Shown here: positions 10,239 to 19,499 of the stretch, in pieces
Layout of the letters: the number at the start of each line of letters is the position of its first letter
Numbering within the stretch: the stretch's first letter is position 1
Source: Rhizomys pruinosus
Lineage: Eukaryota > Chordata > Mammalia > Rodentia > Spalacidae
DNA: 64,000 bases
Reading direction: 5' to 3'
Assembly: GCA_009823505.1 (NCBI GenBank)
Contig: VZQC01000392.1
Coordinates: 124,001-188,000 of the forward strand
Notes under the pieces: model-generated
The model's input: only the letters and a program-made list of their open reading frames with translations
Database searches by the model: none
What the model was told of the DNA's origin: nothing
Translations under genes and position numbers: made by a program

Positions 10239-11415
10239 TTAGTTTCTTTTCCTAGGTGCTTGAGGATAGTTGCTCCTCTCTTCTGCCCTTTGAATTGCTT
10301 CAAGCATTTTCTGGAGAGTTGGTTTTCCGGACATGTATTCTATCATCTTGTTTTTGTCTTGGAAGATTCTTCTCTCTCCTTCAACTGTAATTGACATTTT
10401 TGCTGGGTAAAGTATTCTGGGTTGGCATCCATAGTCCTTTAACACTGGGAATGCTTTGCTCCATGTTCTTCTTGCTTTCATGGTTTGCGGCGAGAAGTCA
10501 GTTGTAATTCTGATGGGTTTCCCTTTGTATGTGACTTGTTTTTCTTTTGTGGCCTTCAGAATTTTATCTTTGTTTTGGGCATCTAGCATTTTGACTATGA
10601 TGTGGCGTGGGGAGTTTCTTTTCTGATCTTGTCTATTTGGAGTCCTGTGTGCTTCTTGTATTTGAATGGGTTTGTCTACTTTTAGTTTGGGGAAGTTTTC
10701 ATCTATTATTCTGTTGAAGATCTGATCAATACTATTCTCTTGAGATTCTTCTCCTTCCTCTATTCCTATGATGCGGAGGTTTGATCTTTTCATAGTGTCC
10801 CATATTTCCTGGTTGTTCCAGTTTTGTGTATTTTTAAATTTTTCATAATCTTTATTTGAGCTTTTTAGTTGCTCTGTGTTATCTTCCAGATCTGATATTC
10901 TTTGTTCTGCTTCCTCCATTCTACTTCTGAGGTTTTTCCTTTCTTTTCTTCTTGATTGGATGAGTGTTCTAATTCCTTTTTCATTTCATCCTGTGTTTTC
11001 TTTAGTATTTCCATTTCCTTTTTGAGCTTCTCAATCTCTTCTTGGTGCTCCTTACTTCATTGGTTGGCTTCCTTTTTCAGTGTTTCTACTTCCTTTCGGA
11101 GTTTGTTTTTTTCTCCCTCTAGTTCTTTCTGGTCTTTGTCAATCTGTTCCTTTAGTTCTTTCCAAAGTTTGTCATTGTATCCCTCTATGTCCTTTTTGAG
11201 TTTTTCATTCTCTCTCTTTAGTTCTCTGAATTCTTCTATTTTCTTTAATTTCTCTGCATAGGTCTGCAATTATTCCTCTAAGGTCTGTTCCTTGGGTCAC
11301 CTCCAAGGGGTGACCCAAGGAACCCATTGTAGCTATCTCCTACAGGTTTGGTAGAGCCTGGTGCGGGATTATCCTGTGCCTTTCCCATGTTGTCCTTTCA
11401 TCGTGTCCCTGGCAT
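10239..11415 (-). pseudogene. L1 ORF1 pseudogene (RNA-binding chaperone), broken in its 5' half
   Basis: ORF1p is the trimeric RNA chaperone of the L1 particle: N-terminal tail, coiled coil, RRM and C-terminal domain. The start ATG is at 11413-11415. I see at least five breaks before 10920: TGA at codon 6 (11398-11400), about 10 extra bases at the hairpin 11287-11323, an extra base near 11243, TGA at 11057-11059 in the coiled coil, and a one-base loss in the A/G-rich stretch near 10935-10955. From 10919 to 10239 a 226-codon frame is open. It covers the end of the coiled coil, the RRM ('NLRIIGIEEGEE', 'RHIIVKMLD') and the C-terminal domain ('RTWSKAFPVLK'). So the RNA-binding half is readable and the trimerising half is not. 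Functional ORF1p from this copy is unlikely. Confidence 0.9.
11287..11323. repeat. Perfect 15-bp inverted repeat (hairpin) inside ORF1
   Basis: Left arm 'gttccttgggtcacc' at 11287-11301 and right arm 'ggtgacccaaggaac' at 11309-11323 are exact reverse complements around a 7-nt loop. The same place in L1-3 (about 46285-46300) lacks roughly 10 of these bases. The left arm therefore looks like a templated copy of the right arm, and it shifts the ORF1 frame. Confidence 0.9.
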
Positions 11416-12191
11416 GTGGGTTTCTCTTTTGTGATTCAAATCACAAATGTCTTTTCACTATCTTAGCGGATGGTTTTTTTATTTTATTTATTTTGTATGT
11501 ACTGTCTGCATGCAGGTTTTTGCACCCATGTCGTGCAATGCCGCGGAGGTCAGAAGAGGGTCTCAGATTCCCCTGGAACTGGAGTTCTCCTGGAATTGGA
11601 GTTTCAGGCGGTTCTCGGCCGCCATGTGGGTGCTGGGGATCGAACCCAGGTCCTCTGTAAGAATGGTCGGCGCTCTTAACCACTAGGCTATCTCTCCAGC
11701 CCCCGTGCAGATGGTTTTGCTTTCCTCCTTCCGATGCTTTTTTTTTTTCTTTCCTCCTCCTTGTTTATGGAGTATTGACTTGTCTAGGTTTCAGGCTTTC
11801 AATTTTGTTTATATTGGATATTGGAAGCCTAAGTCACTCTTTTCTTCCTGTTCTGAAGGTTGTCCAAAAAAAGTCTACTTGGATACTCTCTCACCAATTC
11901 CCATTGGCGGGGGGGGGGGTGGTATATACGCCTGACCTAGCCCATGTCCTGGTACCTGCCTGAGTGAGTTCCAAGTTCCTGTGCCTCAGGAGCCAGCCCG
12001 CACAAAGCCACAGAGGCACCAAACCCAAACCCGACCCACTGGTCACCAGCTGCAAAGGTGAAGGGCGGCCCTGCCCAGACGGCCACCCCCTACAAAAGGG
12101 CTCAGAGTTGCGACCCCCTTCCAGCAGCCCAGGAGACAATCTACCCCAAAATCTACCTGCCTGAGCGACTTCTGGGTTCCTGTGCCTCAGG
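11416..12191 (-). promoter_or_regulatory. L1-1 5'UTR with 201-bp tandem monomer
   Basis: The word starting 'acctgcctgag' and ending 'ttcctgtgcctcagga' occurs at 11954-11991 and again at 12155-12192, with 33 of 38 bases identical and exactly 201 bp between starts. Read on the minus strand, the element begins with a partial monomer (12191 to 12155), then one full 201-bp monomer (12154 to 11954), then unique 5'UTR to the ORF1 ATG. The unit is GC-rich compared with its surroundings. Monomeric internal promoters of about 200 bp are known for mouse L1 families, so by analogy this would be the Pol II promoter. A 9-bp-stem hairpin ('tttgtgatt', 2-nt loop) lies at 11428-11447. A B2 SINE interrupts the 5'UTR at 11470-11704. 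Confidence 0.75.
11470..11704 (-). mobile_element. B2/B3-type SINE, antisense, inside L1-1 5'UTR
   Basis: Reverse copy: T-rich tail at 11476-11496, then 'actgtctgcatgcagg', 'ctggaactggagttctcctg', 'gctggggatcgaaccc' and the head 'ctatctctccagcccc'. Flanks 'gcggatggtttt' (left, 11465-11476) and 'gcagatggtttt' (right, about 11705-11717) are a 12-bp target-site duplication with one mismatch. It entered after L1-1 was in place. Confidence 0.93.
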
Positions 12192-12879
12192 ACAAATATT
12201 ATATTTTTTAAAAGAATACATTTATCTATTGGGCAAACAGAAGCAAAAAAAAAAAAAAAAAAAACAGGTATGGGCAGGACTGTATTATGCAAAATATAAT
12301 TCGAAGCAAAATCAATGTGCCAGAGAATGGTATGTTTATTGCTAAAGATATAATCTATCTGCAAATGCAATCGTTGAGATTCCTCATGCCTCTGGGGCTG
12401 GGTGAGGGGGGACTGCTAATTTCCTATTCTGTATCTGTTCTTTTCCATCTTAGTAATAGAATGTCAGTGTTATTCAAAGCAGCCATATGACCTGATATTA
12501 AAATCCATTTCCTGACCTCCATGTAACTGAAGTGGTCATTCAAATGCAAGTCACTAGGGGAAGTTCATGTGGATTGTTTTACTGGCAACCAGTTCCCTTC
12601 TTACTGAATGATAATTAGATGCAGCAGATGAAGCTGGCAACTACCTCATGTTCATAAGGATGAGAGCCACATGTGGAAATTGATGGAAAGAAACTTTAAG
12701 GAACTAGGTCTCTGGTGACTCTGAGGAGCTGCCATCCCAGGCCTGGGAAGCCAGCTTCGGACTTCTTTTATGCAAAGAAAATAAGCCTGTTGAAGCCTTT
12801 GCTTTGAGGTTTCTGTAACTGGAGCTAAAAGAAGTTTCATAGTCATAAAACACATAGCTACTTTTGAAATCTGAAATTA
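12192..12879. other. Unique DNA right of L1-1
   Basis: No gene recognised. A 20-nt A-run sits at 12245-12264. The first bases right of L1-1 ('aatattatattttttaaaag') loosely resemble the tail of L1-2 near 4180, in keeping with an insertion into that tail. Confidence 0.5.
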
Positions 12880-13273
12880 TAGAACCAACCTAGGTGTCCA
12901 ACAACAGAGAAATGGATAAACTAAATACAGTACATATTCATACACAATAGATATTTTTCAGCCACAAAGAAGAAATGAAGTGATGTCATTTGAAGGAAAT
13001 ATTTGCAATGGGAGATGATAATATTAAGAGAATTAAGCCAGTCTCTGAAAGGTGTCATGTTTTCTCCCACTTGTGATTCCTAGGTTTTTATAGAGACACA
13101 TAAAAATATGTATTTATATATGACATGAAATAGATGTAAAGGACAAAGGGGACTGGGGGGAGAACAGGGAAAGGGGATTGCTGAAGGGCTTGGGGGACCA
13201 TGTTCAATACACAATGTATACTTGCATGAAAACTTAAGAATGAATAAATTAAAAACATATGAAATAGAAAATA
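12880..13273 (+). mobile_element. Old L1 3' end (end of ORF2 and 3'UTR)
   Basis: Diverged L1 text: 'caacagagaaatggataaac', 'ttcagccacaaagaagaa', 'taagccagtctctgaaagg' and 'ttctcccacttgtgattcc' match the conserved last ORF2 codons of older mammalian L1s. A G-rich 3'UTR stretch follows (13149-13190) and an 'aataaattaaaa' end. It is 5' truncated and inactive. Confidence 0.75.
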
Positions 13274-13390
13274 GCACTTGGGAGGCAGAGGAAGGCAGAT
13301 CTCTGTGAGCTCAAGGCCTACCTGGTCTACATAGTGAGCTCCAGGCCAGCTGGAACTAAAGGGAGACCCTGTCTCAAAAAGAAAATAGAA
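13274..13390 (+). mobile_element. B1 SINE, 5' truncated
   Basis: Starts at 'agcacttgggaggcagag', then 'gtctacatagtgagctccag' and 'gagaccctgtctcaaaaag'. The first 30 or so bases of B1, including the A box, are missing. Confidence 0.9.
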
Positions 13391-14159
13391 AATAAAGATA
13401 AATAAATGCATAAAGTAAATTTATCAGAAGAAAACAAAGATAATTTGATGAATCAACTATCAGTATGTATGTCTACAAAGTAACTGACCTTAAACATTAC
13501 AATTATGGGGTAGGTTATCAAACTGCATAAAACCTGTAGGACCCAGCTTCATGCTGTTAGAGATGGAATTCCAATTTCTGAAAACCTACACAAGTAGAAG
13601 ATAAAATAGAAAAAGGGAGGCCACACAAACACAGCATAAGAATCAGCCACCAGCAGCAAGGAATATTACAGAGGAACTGAGAATCATTGCATGAAGCCAG
13701 GGCACTTCATCCATCAAGCTAATTCTGTGACACGCCTAACAATAGAGCTTCAAAACACATAAGCAAAACCAGAAGAACCAAGGGAAAAAAGACAAATCCA
13801 TAATCAACAGTGCAGAGTTTGCCATTTCTTTCTCAGTAATTGGGGGGAAAGTGGACAGAAAATCAGTAAGAATATAGAAGACTTGAATAGCTGGAGCTAA
13901 AAAACTCAATACCTCTGACATTTATAGATCATCTATCCAGGATCCACAGCATGCATTCATTTCCAAGGCCTGTGGAGCGGTCATCAAGATAGACATCATC
14001 ACTGGCCAAAGTCAACTGAGAAGCAAGAAAAACAAGAGATAATATTGGGGACTCCAGACAACTGACAAGTTAGACTGACTAGGTTTCTGTGCACTGTATC
14101 CCACAAATGGGAACAAAGCGTTCTTTCCCAGCCAAAGAAGCTGGTACCAAAAGTGGACA
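13391..14159. other. No gene seen
   Basis: Unique-looking DNA of average composition. Open frames here are short and show no recognisable domain. Confidence 0.5.
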
Positions 14160-14370
14160 ATGAGGGGTTGGTGAGATGGCACAGCAGGAGAAAGGATTTG
14201 CCATGCAAGCCTGACCACATGGCTTCAATCCCCAGACTCGACAGTAAAAGGAGAGCACTGACTCCTGAAAGTTGTCTCCTGGCCTCCACAAGTATTGCTC
14301 TATCATGTACACACCTGCATACACAGACAGACACACAGACACACATATATCATATACACAATAATAAAAT
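14160..14370 (+). mobile_element. RSINE/B4-type SINE
   Basis: tRNA-derived head 'ggttggtgagatggcacag', B box-like 'ggcttcaatccccagactcg', then 'gttgtctcctggcctccaca' and a CA-rich run ending in 'aataataaaattt'. Diverged; no clear target-site duplication found. Confidence 0.75.
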
Positions 14371-14546
14371 TTCATTTTTAATTAAAAACATGAATATACT
14401 TGGCTATAGTAGGCAGCTTCCAAAATGACCCCTGGGAATCATGCCCTCCTGTAAGCTCTTCCTATTAGCATGGAACTCACTAATTCCCTTCTAATAAATA
14501 GAATAAGGTAGACACGATGGTGTGTGACTAGTTCTAAAAGTACTAT

Positions 14547-14638
14547 TCTCTCTCTCTCCTCTCTTCTCTCTTCCTCTCTCTCTCTCTCCTCTCTTCTCTC
14601 TCTCTCTCCTCTCTTCTCTCTTCCTCTCTCTCTCTCCT

Positions 14639-14697
<59 letters not shown>
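14547..14697 (+). repeat. (CT)n / CTCTCTTC polypyrimidine repeat
   Basis: About 150 bp of almost pure pyrimidine on the + strand. The first two thirds have a higher-order pattern (CTCTCTCTCCTCTCTT) and the last 50 bp is pure (CT)n. Arg/Glu- or Ser/Leu-repeat frames across it are compositional, not genes. Confidence 0.97.
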
Positions 14698-14700
<3 letters not shown>

Positions 14701-14948
14701 CCTTCTGGGAGAAGGCAGCTGCCATCTGTGAAGTCCTCGAGTAGACAATCATGCTAGCTGTCCTCCAGTCTATGTTAAGTCTTCTAAGACAAAGTATCCA
14801 TCAGACTGTGTAAAAAACTCATGAGAGACTCTAGACCAGAACCACCCAGTTATGCTACCTTTAAATCTTTGAAATTCAGAACCTCTGGGAGGAAACAAAT
14901 ACTCCCTGAAGCCACTAAGTCATGGGGTAATTGTGACATGTGGTTCAT
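14698..14948. other. Short unique stretch
   Basis: No feature recognised between the polypyrimidine tract and the next B1. Confidence 0.4.
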
Positions 14949-15093
14949 TTTTTTTTTTTTGGTCTTTCTGAGTCAGGGTCTCCCTGTAGCCCCAGCTGGA
15001 AGTCCCCATGTAGACCAGGTTGACCTTAAGCTCACAGAGATCCTCTGCCTCATAAGTGCTGGGATTAAAGACATGTACCACCATGCCTGACTG
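14949..15093 (-). mobile_element. B1 SINE, antisense
   Basis: Poly-T tail at 14949-14960, then 'gggtctccctgtagcccc', 'gtagaccaggttgacctt' and 'gtgctgggattaaagaca'. Diverged, near full length. Confidence 0.9.
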
Positions 15094-15127
15094 TGGATAA
15101 TTATTTTTAAAATTCATTTAAAAGAAT

Positions 15128-15670
15128 CACATTGGCCAAGCATGGTGGTACAGGTCTTTAATCCCAGTGTTTGGGAGGCAGAGGCAGGCAGATGACTGTA
15201 AGACCAAGGTTAGCCTGGGACCTGGGACGGTGTGGTTTGAATGACAATGTCCCCCATTGGCCTCAAGTATTCAGACATTTTGTCCCCAGTTGGTGGTGCT
15301 GTTTTGTCAGATCTTAGGTGTGGCCATCCTGGAGGAAGTAGATCACTGGGGGCGGGCTTAGAGAGTGCAACAAGCCTTGCCAGGCTCCAGTTCTCTCTCT
15401 GCTTCCTGTACTCAGTGGAGGATGTGACCCTCAGCTTTCTGCTCCAGCTCCTGCAGCTGTTCCTTCCCCCCGCCATGATGGACTCTGATTCCCTGGAACC
15501 ATCAATCATAAGTTCAAATAAACTCTTCCTTTTATAAGTTCCCTTGGTCATGGTGGTTTTATCACAGCAACAGAAAAGTGACTAATACAGTATTTAGTGA
15601 CTAATACAGATGGTATACATAGTGAGTTCTAGGTCAGCTGGGGCTACATAGTGAGACATTGCCTCAAAAA
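15128..15670 (+). mobile_element. B1 SINE split by an inserted repeat
   Basis: The left part, 15132-15224, carries the B1 head ('ggccaagcatggtggtac', 'ttgggaggcagaggcagg'). The right part, about 15610-15670, continues with 'acatagtgagttctaggtca' and 'gagacattgcctcaaaaaa'. Between them lies a repeat U copy. Each half covers a complementary portion of B1, which supports one interrupted element rather than two fragments. Confidence 0.7.
15225..15609 (+). repeat. Repeat U copy 1 (rodent dispersed repeat, possibly URR1-like)
   Basis: Hallmarks of a very common rodent repeat: 'gtgtggtttgaatgacaatg' at the left end, 'ggtgtggccatcctggagga' inside, and 'ccttggtcatggtggtttta' with 'cacagcaacagaaaagtgac' at the right end. 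The terminal word 'gtgactaatacag' occurs twice (15578-15590 and 15597-15609). I believe this belongs to the group containing URR1-type non-autonomous DNA elements; the name is from memory and unverified. Confidence 0.6.
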
Positions 15671-15674
15671 AATT

Positions 15675-16105
15675 AAATTAAAACAACCCTCAAATTCACC
15701 AAACCAAGATTTATACCTTCTACTTTGCCTAATCACAAAGCATTACAATAGATATTAATGACCAAAAATTAAAAGAAAGAAATTGTTTAAGCCCTTTCAA
15801 ACAATCCTTGGTTAAAGAAGAAACTGAAAATATCCAATATCAGATATCAGATATCAAACTGAAATCATAAGCTATTGATAATTTTAAAAAGATGAAAATA
15901 TTACCTGAGAACCTGAGATGTAGGCAAATGCATAAACTTTTTAGCCTAAAATCATGTCACATGTTAGAGACAAGGTCTGAGCAGAAACAAATGAATTAAG
16001 CAAGTGACAAACTATATGCAAAGAATTACAAAATAAATTCTAAATAGGCTCTAGCAAGAAAAATATTCATTAAATGCTTTAAATAGACTTGGTAAAACCA
16101 AAATA
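15675..16105 (+). mobile_element. Ancient L1 ORF2 fragment (probable)
   Basis: AT-rich text that follows the order of the region after the endonuclease in old mammalian L1s: 'aatcacaaagcattacaata', 'taaaagaaagaaattg' and 'ttggttaaagaagaaactga'. Heavily decayed. Similarity is by eye only. Confidence 0.45.
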
Positions 16106-16139
16106 TATTTTTGAAGAAAAGAACTTTGTCTTTTCTAAT

Positions 16140-16432
16140 TGGGGAGAGAGAAAGTGGGGAAGAAGACAGGGATGGAGGAAGGGAGGGACAGGAGAGAGGG
16201 AAGGAGAGAGGGAGGGATGGAGGAAGGGAGGGACGTAGGGAGGGAGGGAAGGAGAGAGGGAGGGAAGGAGGAAGGGAGGGAAGTAGGGAGGGAGGGAAGG
16301 AGGGAGGGGGAGGGACGGGAGGGCGAGGTGAGGGAGGGGAGGAAGTAGGGAGGGGAGGGAGGGAGGGAGGGAGGGAAGGAGGGAGGAAAGGAGGGAGGGA
16401 GGGAGGGCAGGAGGGAGGGAGGGAGGGAGTCA
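16140..16432 (+). repeat. Polypurine (GGGA/GGAA)n tract, about 290 bp
   Basis: Nearly uninterrupted purines on the + strand, dominated by GGGA and GGAA words, with many G3 runs in the second half. It could form quadruplexes or triplex DNA. Gly/Arg/Glu-rich frames on + and Ser/Pro/Leu-rich frames on the other strand are by-products of composition. Confidence 0.97.
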
Positions 16433-16484
16433 TTGCAAAGGCAGAGAAGAAGGCGACTCTAGCTTTGGGTTTTTCATGTTGGTT

Positions 16485-16610
16485 TGCTTCATTTACTCAT
16501 TTATTGGGAGTAGAGCATGTAGCATGCTGCACACGGAAGTCAGGAATCTGAGGTCTCCTTCTACCACGGACTCCAGGGATAGAATTCAGGTTCAGGCTTG
16601 GATACAATTG
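16485..16610 (-). mobile_element. RSINE/B3-type SINE fragment, antisense (probable)
   Basis: Reads in the order of an antisense tRNA-type rodent SINE: 'gtagcatgctgcacacggaa', 'gtcaggaatctgaggtctcc', 'ccagggatagaattcagg', 'ttcaggcttgg'. Strongly diverged. Confidence 0.45.
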
Positions 16611-17270
16611 AAGGTATATGCTAACATCCTAATAGTTGTTACCGACATTAGCAGCATCATTTATGTAAAGAAAATTAGGGGGAAATAATGTGATATCTCA
16701 GGAGAAGTCAGCATTAACAAATTAACAAAACTTTGCAAGCAATTTTATGATAGAGTGATATATTATGTAATATTATAATGAGTGATCCAATTAAGTGAAC
16801 TATTACTCCTCTCACCCAACAAAAATTTATTCTTCTAATTCTCTATCATGCTAACTAGCAATGGAACAATAGCAACAGAGGGAAATCAACCATAGCTATT
16901 TGAATGAAGGACCAACAATCTCATAAGGAACACCTGTATTACAAACATTTTACTGTATCTGGAGTTCATCAATAAAAATGCAAGTGAATAGCTTCTCTTT
17001 TTGTTATCTGATCAAAATAAAATTGCTTTGTGAGTTTAAGAGGTAAAATGATTTTACCTCTAAAAATCCATATATTGCATACATTGTATAATGATTTAAA
17101 GTAATTTAATAAAAACTTTTGCTTAAATTTATGAAAATTAGACTGAAAATAGTAAAATAAATTGGCCCCACAAGATGGCTACCAGCAAAAAATTTAAGAC
17201 ATGAAGGGAGCATTCATAAAAAGGGGAAAACATGGAAATATGTGACCATAGCCATAGTAATAACACAAGA
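16611..17270. other. AT-rich, no gene
   Basis: AT-rich unique-looking DNA. No open frame over 60 codons and no recognised repeat. Confidence 0.5.
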
Positions 17271-17475
17271 GGTAGTAAATGTTAACATTGGCTACACACT
17301 TACTATGGTTTAAAGCCCACTCTGTATTAATTTATTCAATTTACACAACCCTATTACAAAGTTAACTATGACTCGGATGTTCATTTTAAAAGCCAAGGAA
17401 GGCACTAAACATTTGGGTAGTTAGCAATTTTAGAGGATAGAGCTCCCATCAGAGAGCAACTGAGTGATATCTGCA
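17271..17475 (-). repeat. MIR-like ancient SINE, antisense (probable)
   Basis: The order 'cacacttactatggtttaaa', 'aatttattcaatttacacaa', 'ccctattacaaag' and 'catttggg..gttagcaa' follows an antisense MIR. Old and weak. Confidence 0.4.
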
Positions 17476-18790
17476 AGGGACCTAGAGAGATTTCACATGC
17501 GCTATGCTCAATTAATGAAGCTTTGTACACTGAAGTACGGTCAACTCTGGAGAACCCCAGCAGGGTCAGCAAGGAGCTGAGGCATCTTTCCTGGTGACCT
17601 AAGAATGACAGGTAGAAATCTCACTGTTCACCCATCCCTCTCATGGCTGCTGTGTGAGAAAGCCAGAAGCACAGACTCAGTCTATCCTGAGGCTGACGCA
17701 GATGCACGGCCTTCCTGAGTAGGCTGGCACAGACACAGACATCTGATTTCTCACCTCCCCAAAACACCAGCCCACCATGATTTCACAACCAGGCTGAGTC
17801 AAGCCAAGTAACTATAACACAACCCCCACCCCTTCCACCCCCCCCCGTCTCCCAACCTCGAGCAACATCCTTTAGGCCCCCCAACCCTCTATTCTGCATT
17901 CCCCTGCTGAAACAAAAAAACGAGCACAAAATACTGAAACTTTATTATCTCTTGAAGAAATATTTGCAAATGATAAAAAGCCTGTCCCCTGAAGCAAGCA
18001 GTACAGAATGCAAAGAAATTATTGGCTAGCAATAAAATCCAAGACAGGACTCGCAGAATACTGGAGAAGCAGGCTCTGCCAGCTGCCACCCCCTCACACC
18101 CACTGGTAATTACTGATGCAGCAGATCCTGATGGCAAACAGCTCAATTAGCAATCAGCTGTGATGGTTCACCTCTCAGAAAGGTAACTTGATTTCCCCGC
18201 AAGTATAGTACAGTTCGTAATTTTAAACCCTCTGTGAGCCCCCATGGAATAATTAAAGAATATGAAAATAGAAATGTGAAATATCATGATAGATGGCAGT
18301 GGACCAGCCCTATAAAAAAGAAAAAAGCTGTAAGAAAAATGTCAATGTAGCTGATACAAGAGTCTAACTGACTCCTTAAAACTTTGCAACAATGGAGGTC
18401 AAAGGCTGATGCAATCTTTGGGTTTCAGGGAGGGGGGCAATTTGCAACTGATATCAGAGTTTCATTGGAGTGGCACTGTGTGTTCTGTGGTGCCTACTGA
18501 TTTATAACTTGGTAGCTTGACATTGTGACATCTGAGCTATCCCAGACAGTCTAAGGCAGGTGCCAATCTGGAGGATGAACAGCAGAAGGACACTGGGTTT
18601 ATTAACTACAGCAGTTTTAATTTGGAAAGTAAAAATGGCCCTTGATCTTAAAGCCCAAGATGGCCTTGCAGGAGTAATTAATGAGACTGGTAAAAAGCTG
18701 ACTCGCATGATGAGAAGGGCTCCTGGTTCCAATGCCAGTCGGAGAGAGCAAGGGTGGCCTTGTGGACAGGGAACACTAGCCTAACAGCCA
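17476..18790. other. Repeat-poor unique block, candidate conserved non-coding DNA
   Basis: No rodent SINE, LINE or simple repeat is visible for 1.3 kb, apart from a short C-run near 17840. The part 17900-18300 contains homeodomain-type cores ('ggtaattactg', 'gctcaattagcaatcag') and E-boxes ('cagctg'). A second cluster lies at 18560-18690 ('ggagtaattaatgag', 'ccttgatcttaaag'). No long open frame is convincing. It may be an enhancer or unrelated unique DNA. Confidence 0.35.
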
Positions 18791-18794
18791 GCAC

Positions 18795-18905
18795 ATCTGT
18801 TATTAGTGCACCTACCATGTGCTAGGGCCTGTGCTGAGATCAGAGGACTCAAGATGAGCTCATGATACCTAAGGCCTGAAGCCTTCATGGCACTTAAAGT
18901 ACATT
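18795..18905 (+). repeat. Ancient mammalian repeat fragment
   Basis: 'cacctaccatgtgctagggcc' with 'gccttcatggcactta' resembles the widespread mammalian 'cctactatgtgccaggcac' repeat of MIR/L2 age. Family assignment uncertain. Confidence 0.4.
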
Positions 18906-19179
18906 GCTTCCATAGAAGACCAGAGAAATCATTTAAGCTTTACCAGACCTGATGGTCATAGTTACTCAACTCTACCATGATGGTAGGGAAGTGTCACTGA
19001 TGACCCATAAATAGACACTAAGATAAAACACTACTAACAAAAACAAGTGGATGCTTCATTTGACCCAATGGTAGTTTGCTGAGCCCCAGTGCAGAAGACT
19101 AGTCAACAGATACATAATCAATTACTCCACTGATTAGATTCTGTTCTGTACCATATGTGTTCCATTGTGTTCATATGAC

Positions 19180-19270
19180 CCTCTGAGCCAGTATAATTAT
19201 GCCCATTTTACAGGTGAGAAAACTTTAGACACAGAATGGTTAATAACTTAGCCAATGCCATCTAAGTAGA
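19180..19270 (-). repeat. MIR SINE, antisense
   Basis: 'cccattttacaggtgagaaa' then 'acagaatggttaataactta' and 'gccaatgccatct' is the conserved core of MIR read on the reverse strand. This is one of the few pre-rodent repeats in the window. Confidence 0.7.
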
Positions 19271-19327
19271 AAATAGAATGAGCTGGGCTTTGCAGAGTGT
19301 ACATACACCAGGACAATTCTGCATCTC

Positions 19328-19482
19328 AAGCTGGGCGTGGTGGCGCATGCCTTTAATCCTAGCACTCAGGAGGCAGAGGCAGGTGAATCTCTGTGAGTTC
19401 AAGGCCAGCCTGGTCTACAGAGTGAGTTCCAGAACAGCTGGGGCTACAGGGAGACCCTGCCTCAAAAACAAAAACAAAACTA
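19328..19482 (+). mobile_element. B1 SINE, near full length
   Basis: 'gctgggcgtggtggcgcatg' head (A box) to 'gagaccctgcctcaaaaac' tail, with the tail extended as (caaaaa)n. Only a few differences from the other full-length B1s in this window. Confidence 0.95.
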
Positions 19483-19499
19483 AAAAGCAAAGTCTACAA

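Larger units (their letters stand above)
4196..12191 (-). mobile_element. L1-1: near full-length LINE-1, minus strand
   Basis: The unit reads right to left: 5'UTR with monomer (12191 to 11416), ORF1 pseudogene (11415 to 10239), 44-nt spacer, intact ORF2 (10194 to 6361), 3'UTR (6360 leftward). The left end is less certain. A T-rich stretch at 4188-4220 would be the A-tail if the whole 4196-6360 segment is 3'UTR. An alternative end is the T-run near 5749. The right end is set by loss of monomer similarity at 12191. The element appears to have landed in the A-tail of L1-2. A B2 SINE (11470-11704) later entered its 5'UTR. Family name not assigned; the 3'UTR looks Lx-like to me. Confidence 0.8.

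Noticed and set aside
14439..14757. Arg/Glu-repeat and Ser/Leu-repeat frames
   Set aside because: They translate the (CT)n/(GA)n tract; no sequence outside the simple repeat supports a protein.
16026..16551. Gly/Glu/Arg-rich and Ser/Pro-rich frames of up to 146 codons
   Set aside because: Pure consequence of the GGGA/GGAA polypurine block.
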